DNA of 8,580 nt from Rhodospirillaceae bacterium (GTDB lineage: Bacteria; Pseudomonadota; Alphaproteobacteria; Thalassobaculales; Thalassobaculaceae), in NCBI GenBank assembly GCA_002701455.1, contig NZVJ01000004.1:1-8580 (forward strand). The letters are read 5' to 3'. A program made the position numbers and the translations under genes. Under the pieces are notes generated by a model, which searched no databases, had not been told where the DNA came from, and saw only the letters and a program-made list of their open reading frames with translations. The first letter of the stretch is position 1; each line of letters begins with the position of its first letter. Positions 1 through 6,631 of this stretch are shown one piece after another.

Positions 1-139
1 GAATATATAGCTGCCTTTTTATAAGTCACCATTTTTAAAATCCACTGTTAGCTAAAGAAATGCTTTTTTAATCTGAATGCTTTCCCTATTCTACCAATCT
101 AGTCATAGTTTTAAAATAGATGTTTAGATGGGAATTAAA

Positions 140-877
140 ATGCTGGAATTGTATCATTACGGAGACTCACTTTGCTCAATGAAAGCTCGGTTGTGCCTTC
201 TTGAAAAAGGAGTTGCTTTTGTGTCACGTTTTGTTGATTTAATGAAATGGGAGCACCTAACCGATGATTATAAAAGTTTGAACCCAAACTCTGTGGTTCC
301 AACTATCGTCCACGATGGTGTTCCAATAATAGAGTCTACCGTAATAAACCAGTACGTTGATGAAGTTTTTGACGGTCCCAAACTGACGCCAGAAGATCCT
401 GTAGATCGCGCCAAAATGAGGGTTTTTTGCAAGATGCAGGATGATATTTTGCATCCAGCAATCCAAAAACCAACATTTAATTTGCTTGTAAAGCCTCAAT
501 TGTCTAAGAAATCTGATGATGAGCTAGACGAGTGGTTGAGCACCCATCCTCTCGAAAAGAGCAGAAAACTTTTCCAAGGTGCAGCCAGAGGGCCAGTGAA
601 TAATGAAGCTTTAGAGGAGGCCAAAACACAGTTTAACTTTGTCTTTAATCGTATGGAGGAGGCATTAACTGAAACGGAGTGGTTGTCAGGTTCAACATAT
701 TCTCTAGCTGACATTGCGTGCGCTCCAATTTTGGATCGTCTTGGTCAATGTGAATGGCTAGATTTATTCTCACCATTTCCTAAGCTGAGTAGTTGGGGTG
801 AGAAAATTCGCGAGAGAGAAGCATTTAAAGCCATGAGGCCCAAGGATAAACAAAGACTGGGGAATTGGGATAACTAA
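140..877 (+). CDS. Glutathione S-transferase family protein, LigF (beta-etherase)-like
   Basis: A 245-residue two-domain GST, probably cytosolic. An N-terminal thioredoxin-like domain spans about residues 1-80. The cis-proline is Pro54 in the NPNSVVPTI stretch, and Glu65-Ser66 should bind the gamma-glutamyl part of glutathione. Ser13 and Cys12, after the first beta strand, are candidate catalytic residues. The all-helical C-terminal domain (about 90-245) has the N-capping box Ser168-Leu-Ala-Asp171. The HDG...ESTVI and RAKMRV stretches resemble LigF/LigE-type beta-etherases and related stereospecific GSTs, but the substrate cannot be read from sequence. I chose the ATG at 140 because it gives the usual GST beginning MLELYHYG and has GGGA six bases upstream. 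An ATG at 128, directly after a TAG and without a ribosome site, would add four residues. It lies 38 bases before the methyltransferase on the same strand, so co-transcription is possible, but no link to sugar chemistry is evident. Confidence 0.85.
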   Translation: MLELYHYGDSLCSMKARLCLLEKGVAFVSRFVDLMKWEHLTDDYKSLNPNSVVPTIVHDGVPIIESTVINQYVDEVFDGPKLTPEDPVDRAKMRVFCKMQDDILHPAIQKPTFNLLVKPQLSKKSDDELDEWLSTHPLEKSRKLFQGAARGPVNNEALEEAKTQFNFVFNRMEEALTETEWLSGSTYSLADIACAPILDRLGQCEWLDLFSPFPKLSSWGEKIREREAFKAMRPKDKQRLGNWDN

Positions 878-915
878 TTTTCATAATAAATTGAGAATTG
901 TTTTTAAGAATAGAG

Positions 916-2142
916 ATGAGATTTAAGCCGGGTTTTTGTAGAATTTGTGATCATCCTATATCGCCCTTTATGGATTTCGGTGATATGCCAATTGGTAATG
1001 GTTTTCTATCTTTAGACGGGTTTGAAACTGAATATTTTTACAAGATGAAAGTAGCTGTTTGCGAAAGATGTTTTACTTTTCAGGTAGTTGAAGTCCCGGA
1101 TCCCAAAAAAATGTTTCATTCAAACTACGCCTACTTTGCCAGTACATCACATTATATGGTTAAACATTTTCAAGAAATGTCTGAGAGATTAATAGATGAT
1201 TTGAAGTTAGACGAAAATTCTCTTGTAGTTGAGATTGGGTGCAACGATGGAATTACTCTTAAAAATTTTGTCGAAGCTCGGGTGCCTAGTATCGGTATCG
1301 AACCATCTTCAAATGTTGCAGAAAAAGCTCGCAGTAAAGGTATCAAAGTTTTAGATAAATTTTTCAATCTAGAAACTGCCAATACTCTTGTAGAAGAAGT
1401 GGGAAATGCAGACTTATTTATTGCTACCAACACCATGCATCATATTGAAGATATTAATTCCGTATTTGCGGGTGTTAAGGAACTTTTAAAACCAAAAGGG
1501 GTGATGGTTCAAGAAGATCCCTATCTTGGTGATATGCTCAAACTAGTCTCATACGACCAAATCTATGCTGAACATATGTACCTATGGTCCATAACTTCTT
1601 TGAATAACGTGTTAGCTCGACATGGATTGGAAATCTTTGATATTGAGAGGAATAAATTCCATGGAGGATGTATGCGATACTACATTTGCCATAAAGGGGC
1701 TTTCTCTCCCACAGAGCAATTTCTAAAACAACAAAATAAAGAAGTTAAATTAGGCATAAAGGAAGCAAAGACCTATCATAAGTTTAGACTAATGTGTGAA
1801 GAGTCGAGAGACAAACTGGTTAATAAAGTTTCTGAAATAAGAGAGTCTGGCAAAAAGATCGTTGGATATGGAGCTACCGCTAAGAGTGCAACAATCATAA
1901 ATTACTGTAATTTAACTTGTGAGGATATTCCTTGTATATTTGATAGCACTGATTTTAAACAAGGAAAGTACTCACCTGGAGCTCATATACCAGTTTTGCC
2001 AGCAGAACAATTTAAGGATGAGAAACCAGATTTCGCGATCCTTTTTGCCTGGAATCATTTTAAAGAAATTAATGATAAAGAAAAAGATTTCGAGAGATAT
2101 GGGGGTGAGTGGGTTATTCCAATTGGCCAGTTACCAAAATAG
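916..2142 (+). CDS. SAM-dependent sugar C-methyltransferase (TylC3/NovU/TcaB9 type)
   Basis: A 408-residue enzyme with the complete three-part build of nucleotide-sugar C-methyltransferases. Residues 1-60 form a zinc-binding domain with Cys8-x2-Cys11 and Cys49-x2-Cys52. A Rossmann SAM domain follows, with motif I VVEIGCNDG at 104-112. The Y-x-E-H signature, Tyr217-Ala-Glu219-His220, matches the catalytic trio described for TcaB9. The C-terminal domain has GYGATAK at 317-323 and KQG...PGAHIPV at 348-360. Characterised relatives transfer methyl from SAM to the carbon next to the keto group of dTDP-4-keto-6-deoxy sugars, usually C3, making branched sugars such as mycarose precursors. Here the likely acceptor is a dTDP-4-keto sugar from the RmlA/RmlB products encoded opposite, which is inference. 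An in-frame TTG at 898 would add six residues, but ATG 916 places the zinc motif nearer the N-terminus as is usual. Neither start has a strong ribosome site. Family certain; regiochemistry and substrate unknown. Confidence 0.9.
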   Translation: MRFKPGFCRICDHPISPFMDFGDMPIGNGFLSLDGFETEYFYKMKVAVCERCFTFQVVEVPDPKKMFHSNYAYFASTSHYMVKHFQEMSERLIDDLKLDENSLVVEIGCNDGITLKNFVEARVPSIGIEPSSNVAEKARSKGIKVLDKFFNLETANTLVEEVGNADLFIATNTMHHIEDINSVFAGVKELLKPKGVMVQEDPYLGDMLKLVSYDQIYAEHMYLWSITSLNNVLARHGLEIFDIERNKFHGGCMRYYICHKGAFSPTEQFLKQQNKEVKLGIKEAKTYHKFRLMCEESRDKLVNKVSEIRESGKKIVGYGATAKSATIINYCNLTCEDIPCIFDSTDFKQGKYSPGAHIPVLPAEQFKDEKPDFAILFAWNHFKEINDKEKDFERYGGEWVIPIGQLPK

Positions 2143-2166
2143 GTTTTCGTATTTAACAAAATATTT

Positions 2167-3048
2167 TTACTGTAAATAGCTTCTTAGACCCTCTTCTAAA
2201 TCAATTTTTCGCGTCCAACCTGGTAATTTATTGCCAATCCAAGGATCCTTGATTTTTTTATCGGGGAGTGAGTATTCTCCCCATTTAAGTACTAATTTTT
2301 TACCTACGATTTTTTCTATTAGTTCCATTAATTGACTAATTTTGTAACGCTCCCCGCTCACGCAAAAAACGTTTTCTGAAGCAGTTAGTATTTGTTTTTC
2401 TTTGGCCAGTATGCAGGCATTAACTACATCGTCAATGTGTGTAATATCGATAATAATGTCGGGTTCAGATAAACTTATGCGATTATTCTGTAAAATTGCT
2501 TGGCGGACTAATGGTAATAGCTTAGGTCTCCAGTCTCCTGGACCATATGAGTCGTACAAAATAAGATTTGTATTATTTAATCCAATATCTTCCGAATACA
2601 AATTTAGAGCTTCAGTGAAAGAATTTTTGAGTCCAGAATACATATTAAAAGAGTAGTTATCACCCTCACTAAAGTATTGTGAATATGTACCAAAATTAAT
2701 AAAATTACACTTGATATTTTTCTCTTTCAAAACTTCTAGCAGCTTTAATCCAAATAGAAAATTAGACTCAACCATTGCTTCAATATTTTCTGATGACGTA
2801 TCTCGCATATACAAAGAGCTTAGATTATAAATTAATGTCGGCTGTACGTGATCTATAGTTTTTCTAAGAGAATTAAGGGTGCCGTCGTAGGCATGGAAAT
2901 TGCTCTTGAGAAAACCATCTGCTAAGCGTCTTTCAAGGGTTTGGTCTCTTATTATAGCATGAACCTGATTAGTTTTGGTACTAAGAAGTGCTTTGGAAAG
3001 TCTATTGCCAAGAAAGCTACTAGCCCCTGTAATGAGTATATTTTCCAT
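2167..3048 (-). CDS. Extended SDR: NAD(P)-dependent nucleotide-sugar 4-ketoreductase or epimerase
   Basis: A 293-residue extended short-chain dehydrogenase/reductase. The N-terminal Rossmann nucleotide motif is T7-G-A-S-S-F-L-G14, in which Ser11 replaces the usual middle glycine. The catalytic pair is Tyr137-x3-Lys141, and Thr121 in FGTYSQY is the likely Ser/Thr helper. YGPGDWRPK at 168-176 is the substrate-domain stretch seen in CDP-abequose synthase-like and dTDP-4-keto-6-deoxyhexose reductases. It is not RmlD by motif or architecture. Its start lies six bases after the stop of the 3-dehydratase gene, so the two are probably translated together. The most likely job is stereospecific reduction of the C4 ketone of the dehydrated sugar, the finishing step. 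A 4-epimerase role is the main alternative. It is the last gene of the minus-strand unit and converges on the methyltransferase with a 24-base gap lacking a clear terminator. Confidence 0.85.
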   Translation of the reverse strand: MENILITGASSFLGNRLSKALLSTKTNQVHAIIRDQTLERRLADGFLKSNFHAYDGTLNSLRKTIDHVQPTLIYNLSSLYMRDTSSENIEAMVESNFLFGLKLLEVLKEKNIKCNFINFGTYSQYFSEGDNYSFNMYSGLKNSFTEALNLYSEDIGLNNTNLILYDSYGPGDWRPKLLPLVRQAILQNNRISLSEPDIIIDITHIDDVVNACILAKEKQILTASENVFCVSGERYKISQLMELIEKIVGKKLVLKWGEYSLPDKKIKDPWIGNKLPGWTRKIDLEEGLRSYLQ

Positions 3049-3054
3049 ACCGAG

Positions 3055-4251
3055 TTATCTTGAGCCAATAAAGTTTTTTAGGGTTTCTTGAATATAATCT
3101 AATTGAATATTGTTAATTCCATGGTGACATCCAATTAACATTCCTCCCGACATTACCCTATTACTATTTGGATAACCTGAAGGAGACTCCTTACGATCAA
3201 TATGCTTGAATCCTGGGTGTCTCAAAATATTTCCGGTAAAAACGGTTCTCGTTTGAATCCCGTTTTCTTCAAACCAGATCTGCATATCCCTTCGAGAAAA
3301 TGGTGCTCCGTCCTTTATAATAAAAGGAAATGCCAGCATTGGCGTGTCTGTTATGTTTAGTTGGGAAGGAAGTATAAAAAATTCTTCATAAAGCCTAAAA
3401 TAATTTAAAAGTGCCAGATAGTTCTCTTGTCTTATTATTTTATACTTTTCTAATTTTTTAAGTTGTACTAGGCCAAAAGCCGCCGATAATTCAGACGGAA
3501 TAAAATTATAACCCATAGAATTAAACATAAATTTTGCATCATACTCAATTCCATCAACTTTAGTATTAAAACGTTGGTCCACCTCCTCACTCTCGTCTCT
3601 CAAACTCGAAGCTCTCCCCCAACTTCTCATAATAGTAGCACTTTCCGCAAATGCCTCATTGTTTGTACACATAATTCCACCAAACCCAGCCCCAGTTACA
3701 ATATGAGAAGCATAGAAACTTGATGTAACGACATCATTGATTTGTCCAGTGTTTCCTCCGTCGAACGAGTACCCTATAGTATCAGCTGAGTCCTCCATCA
3801 CTATCAGGCTATATTTATCAGCTAACTGCTTTATCCTATTCCAATCAGGAAGATTCCCTATTAGGTTTGGTATTAGCATTGCCTTCGTGTTCTCGGTAAT
3901 CATCTCTTCAATGAGGCCACAATCAATAACAAAGGTAGATGGCTCTACGTCAACGAAAGCTGGAACTAGCCCTAACTGCACAATTGGAGCGACTGTCGTT
4001 GAAAAAGTAAGTGCAGGAGTAATAATTTCTGAACCCGGTTTTAGGCCTAGTGAATTAATAGCAAGGAGATTTGCCGAGGAACCGGAGTTGACCATAATAC
4101 CATAATTTTTTCCAAATATTTTGGCTACTTGTTGTTCAAATTTTCTGACGTTTTCTCCTGACATTAGTTGGTGCGGATTATTCTTTAGAACATTCAGAAC
4201 AGCAGAAATCTCCTCATCATCGTAGACAGCTTCAGCATAAAGCACTCTCAT
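3055..4251 (-). CDS. PLP/PMP-dependent sugar 3-dehydratase, E1(RfbH)/ColD-like, lacking Fe-S ligands
   Basis: A 398-residue DegT/DnrJ/EryC1/StrS-fold protein resembling CDP-4-keto-6-deoxyglucose 3-dehydratase E1 (RfbH/AscC, about 437 residues) along its whole length: VNSGSSANLLA (54-64), EDSADTIG (153-160), SFYASHIVTG (178-187), WGR (211-213), GYN (247-249) and a C-terminal TGN-IL/HPGF stretch. His183 sits where transaminases carry the PLP lysine, as in E1 (His220) and ColD, so dehydration at C3 is expected. Asp154 and Asp157 match the E1 cofactor-binding aspartates. The four E1 [2Fe-2S] cysteines are replaced, by my remembered alignment with Ala156, Ser215, Leu217 and Asp225. The loop after His183 has one extra residue. 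A cluster-free, ColD-like mechanism is inferred. ColD acts on a GDP sugar, but rmlA and rmlB upstream argue for a dTDP substrate. The start is secure: GAGGAG lies six bases upstream. Automatic annotation would probably call it an aminotransferase. Confidence 0.88.
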   Translation of the reverse strand: MRVLYAEAVYDDEEISAVLNVLKNNPHQLMSGENVRKFEQQVAKIFGKNYGIMVNSGSSANLLAINSLGLKPGSEIITPALTFSTTVAPIVQLGLVPAFVDVEPSTFVIDCGLIEEMITENTKAMLIPNLIGNLPDWNRIKQLADKYSLIVMEDSADTIGYSFDGGNTGQINDVVTSSFYASHIVTGAGFGGIMCTNNEAFAESATIMRSWGRASSLRDESEEVDQRFNTKVDGIEYDAKFMFNSMGYNFIPSELSAAFGLVQLKKLEKYKIIRQENYLALLNYFRLYEEFFILPSQLNITDTPMLAFPFIIKDGAPFSRRDMQIWFEENGIQTRTVFTGNILRHPGFKHIDRKESPSGYPNSNRVMSGGMLIGCHHGINNIQLDYIQETLKNFIGSR

Positions 4252-4257
4252 TGTACG

Positions 4258-4263
4258 CTCCTC
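4258..4263 (-). promoter_or_regulatory. Strong ribosome binding site of the 3-dehydratase gene
   Basis: Read on the minus strand the bases are GAGGAG, separated by six bases (CGTACA) from the ATG at 4251. This is the best Shine-Dalgarno match in the window and fixes the dehydratase start. It lies in the 67-base gap after the glycosyltransferase, the largest gap inside the minus-strand unit. Confidence 0.75.
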
Positions 4264-4318
4264 AAATATATGGGATCCTTTTTGTTATCAAATGAATTGC
4301 TATCAGTATAGGAACTTT

Positions 4319-5191
4319 TCATAAAAGTTGTTTTGGTTTACTTCCTATTAGAAAAGAATATGAACCATGGGTGGTAGAAAAGTCTCTTATAAAACGTTTA
4401 AAATCACAGCAAACTATGTAGAATAAAGACTTTAGTCCCTTAAAAAAGATCTGTCTTAGGGCATGTTTTCTAGCAACTCTAACCCCTTGATATTTGTTTA
4501 AGATATAGCAATGACTCCAGGCAAAATTCCAATTTTTTTGCCAATGTAATCTTTTTGTGGGTGTTGTTGATTTACTATTCAGGTGTATAGCCTCAATTTC
4601 AGGAACATATATTAAAGAAAAACCAGCAGCCCGGGCTCTTATTGAAAGGTCAAGGTCCTCTAGATACAAAAATATATTTTCATCAAATCCACCTATTTTA
4701 TTAAAATAATCATTACGCATTAGCATCACCGCCCCAGAAATAAACCAAGTGCAAAAATTTCCATCAGCTATAAAATTTGCTTTTGTATGAATACTCTCAT
4801 TAAAACCTTTTACCCATAGCTCCGGACCATATTCTGGAACTCTTAAGCTAGGTGCCAGAATAGCTGCTTTATTGTCACTTTCTGCTTCCTGATATAACCT
4901 CTTGAGGCAACCTACCGTGAACTCCGTATCAGGACTTATTACCAGAGTATACTTAGTATCAGAAGCCCTGACACCTTGATTAACGCCTGCTCCAAATCCT
5001 CGATTTACTCCAAGCCTTAAGAGTCGAACATGTGAATAGGCTGACTTTATTAATTCTGTGGAATCATCAGTACTACCGTTATCCACCACAATAATATTTT
5101 TAAGTGTCTTAAGGGGGGCTAAACTATTTAATATAACATTTCTGGAATTATAATTTACGATAACAAGTGTAATATCTTCCAAAAAGCTCAT
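4319..5191 (-). CDS. Family 2 glycosyltransferase, rhamnosyltransferase (WbbL)-like
   Basis: A 290-residue GT-A fold glycosyltransferase of family GT2, close in length to WbbL-type rhamnosyltransferases. In order it shows TLVIVNYNS (8-16), VDNGSTD (36-42) for nucleotide binding, NRGFGAGVNQG (63-73), SPDTE (86-90) in the usual DxD/NPD metal-binding position, SGAVMLMR (152-159), GGFDE (167-171) and LEDLDL (177-182), whose acidic residues include the likely catalytic base. The C-terminal part (about 215-290) is rich in aromatic and basic residues with a hydrophobic patch (FYIVCC), suggesting peripheral contact with the inner membrane; no full transmembrane helix is clear. It follows rmlC by 16 bases, with AGG-containing ribosome-site candidates upstream of ATG 5191. 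The context suggests that it transfers the dTDP sugar made here onto a lipid-linked or LPS acceptor. Donor and acceptor are not determined by sequence. Confidence 0.88.
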   Translation of the reverse strand: MSFLEDITLVIVNYNSRNVILNSLAPLKTLKNIIVVDNGSTDDSTELIKSAYSHVRLLRLGVNRGFGAGVNQGVRASDTKYTLVISPDTEFTVGCLKRLYQEAESDNKAAILAPSLRVPEYGPELWVKGFNESIHTKANFIADGNFCTWFISGAVMLMRNDYFNKIGGFDENIFLYLEDLDLSIRARAAGFSLIYVPEIEAIHLNSKSTTPTKRLHWQKNWNFAWSHCYILNKYQGVRVARKHALRQIFFKGLKSLFYIVCCDFKRFIRDFSTTHGSYSFLIGSKPKQLL

Positions 5192-5207
5192 CGCCTAAAC
5201 CTAAATT

Positions 5208-5756
5208 TTAAGTATATGTCGGTAATATTGAAATTTCACTTAGTAATGGTGCATTAGTATCTCTATCAGATAAAATTGGGTTGGATATTGGCCATTCGAT
5301 ATTGAGATCAGGATCCCTCCAATTTATAACGTATTGGTTCTCCGGATCGTAACGATGAGTTAATTTATAGAGCAAAGATACCTCTTTGGTTAGAGCAGCA
5401 AAGCCATGAGCAAATCCCGGGGGTATCCAAAGCATATTTCCTTGTTTAGAATTTAATTCAACACCCATCCATTTCTTAAAATTGGGGGACCCTAACCTTA
5501 TATCCACGACTACATCAAAAATTGAACCTCGTAGGGGACAGACTAATTTGCCTTGCGCATTAGGTTCCTGGTAATGAAGTCCCCTTATAACGTTAGTCTT
5601 AGAATAAGAAATACTGTCCTGGAGAAATACCTCGGTTATACCCTGGTTCTCAAAAGCCTCTTGCTCAAAAACCCCAAAGAAGGATCCACGTGGGTCAGAA
5701 AATATTTTGCTTTCAATTAGTTTTACATCGGCAAACTCAGTTTCAATAAATTTCAT
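5208..5756 (-). CDS. rmlC: dTDP-4-dehydrorhamnose 3,5-epimerase (RmlC family)
   Basis: A 182-residue cupin-fold epimerase of typical RmlC length. It keeps the signature residues: DPRG (21-24), RGLHYQ with catalytic-base His61 (58-63), Lys70, the VVVDIR strand with Asp85, WIPPGFAHGF (110-119), Tyr130 as likely proton donor followed by Tyr136, and Asp166 as the partner of the histidine. The family inverts C3 and/or C5 of dTDP-4-keto-6-deoxyglucose through an enediolate. Sequence alone does not separate a full 3,5-epimerase from a mono-epimerase (EvaD or C3-only type), and the missing rmlD makes a non-rhamnose product plausible. The start is four bases past the rmlA stop; a weak GAG-type ribosome site overlaps that stop, which suggests translational coupling. 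Confidence 0.93.
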   Translation of the reverse strand: MKFIETEFADVKLIESKIFSDPRGSFFGVFEQEAFENQGITEVFLQDSISYSKTNVIRGLHYQEPNAQGKLVCPLRGSIFDVVVDIRLGSPNFKKWMGVELNSKQGNMLWIPPGFAHGFAALTKEVSLLYKLTHRYDPENQYVINWRDPDLNIEWPISNPILSDRDTNAPLLSEISILPTYT

Positions 5757-5760
5757 CTCT

Positions 5761-6630
5761 CTACTCTGAAATGTTAATTAAATATTTTCCATACTCTGAA
5801 CCAGCTATCGACTGACCCAAATGTGCTAATTGGCTTTGCGTAATCCACCCCATTTGCCAGGCAATTTCCTCTATGCTGCCAATTCTGAGGCCTTGGCGAT
5901 CTTCTATAGCAGAAATAAAATTAGATGCTTCAAGTAGCGCCCTCTCTGTGCCGGCGTCAAGCCATGCATAACCCCTACTTAGAGGTATTACCTGCAAACG
6001 GTTTTCTTCAAGATATAACTTATTTAGGTCAGTTATTTCTAACTCTCCTCTGGCCGATGGCTTTAATGTATTTACCTTATCAATGACATCGTTTGGATAC
6101 ATATATAAACCTGGTATTGCTAGACGGGACTTTGGGGTTTTTGGCTTTTCCTCAATAGTCTTAGGTCTGCCATTGTTATCTAATTCGACAACACCGTATC
6201 TCTCTGGATCCTTGACCTCGTATGAAAATATTGCTGCCTTACTCTCAAAATTTACTTCCTGTAATTTTCCTCTTAGTCCAGCTCCGAACAGTATGTTATC
6301 GCCCAATATTAAAGTTACGGGGTCATTTGCTATAAATTTTTTACCTATTTTAAAAGCCTCAGCGATACCATTTGCTTCTTTTTGCTCTGCATATTGGATG
6401 CTTATGCCTAATTGTTGTCCATCATCGAATAAATTTTTAAAGCTATTAATATGTTGAGGACTTGTAATAATTAAGTAGTCCTTGATATCCGCTAGCATCA
6501 GGACCGATAAGCTGTAGTAAACCATAGGCTTATTGAACACTGGCAATAAGTGTTTATTAACACTTGAAGTAATGGGAAAGAGCCGCGTCCCACTGCCACC
6601 TGCCAATATAATTCCCTTTTTATTAGCCAT
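5761..6630 (-). CDS. rmlA: Glucose-1-phosphate thymidylyltransferase RmlA
   Basis: A 289-residue nucleotidyltransferase that joins dTTP and glucose-1-phosphate to give dTDP-glucose, the first committed step. The signature GGSGTRLFP is at 11-19, and Lys26 is conserved. Gln83 and Gly88, which read the thymine base in characterised RmlA, are present. Metal-binding Asp111 (LGDN) and Asp225 (WLDAGT) and the EEKPK stretch (160-164) are intact. The length is normal, and the C-terminal part (about 250-289) matches the usual helical tail. Differences from common RmlA sequences are His27 after Lys26 where Gln is usual, and KEANG (84-88) in place of the typical PSPDG before the conserved IAEAF. The gene starts one base after the rmlB stop; its ribosome site GGAAGG lies at 6636-6641 within the last rmlB codons, so coupling is likely. 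Confidence 0.96.
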   Translation of the reverse strand: MANKKGIILAGGSGTRLFPITSSVNKHLLPVFNKPMVYYSLSVLMLADIKDYLIITSPQHINSFKNLFDDGQQLGISIQYAEQKEANGIAEAFKIGKKFIANDPVTLILGDNILFGAGLRGKLQEVNFESKAAIFSYEVKDPERYGVVELDNNGRPKTIEEKPKTPKSRLAIPGLYMYPNDVIDKVNTLKPSARGELEITDLNKLYLEENRLQVIPLSRGYAWLDAGTERALLEASNFISAIEDRQGLRIGSIEEIAWQMGWITQSQLAHLGQSIAGSEYGKYLINISE

Positions 6631-6631
6631 C

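Noticed and set aside
112..117. TAAAAT as a -10 box for the GST gene.
   Set aside because: The bases 17 upstream (TTCTAC) do not resemble a -35 box, so there is no support beyond AT-richness.
898..918. TTG at 898 as the methyltransferase start.
   Set aside because: It adds six residues not needed by the family, the purine-rich stretch before it is too close to act as a ribosome site, and ATG 916 is in frame just downstream. It cannot be wholly excluded.
2143..2176. Bidirectional terminator between the convergent genes, including the palindrome TTTACTGTAAA at 2166-2176.
   Set aside because: The palindrome has a one-base centre and cannot form a normal hairpin. There is no GC-rich stem, and it overlaps the SDR stop.
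3737..4105. A 122-codon open frame on the plus strand opposite the dehydratase gene.
   Set aside because: It lies wholly antisense to a gene with clear conserved motifs, and its translation shows no recognisable domain.
3055..4251. Calling this a sugar aminotransferase (perosamine or QdtB type), the default for the DegT fold.
   Set aside because: The PLP-anchoring lysine is replaced by His183 and the flanking blocks match E1/ColD dehydratases rather than transaminases.
4265..4291. Internal promoter on the minus strand with TTGATA (4286-4291) and TATATT (4265-4270).
   Set aside because: The spacer is only 15 bases, and the predicted transcript would begin almost at the ribosome site. Such matches arise easily in AT-rich DNA.
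6083..6457. A 124-codon open frame on the plus strand opposite rmlA.
   Set aside because: It is a shadow of the rmlA coding sequence with no domain or ribosome site of its own.
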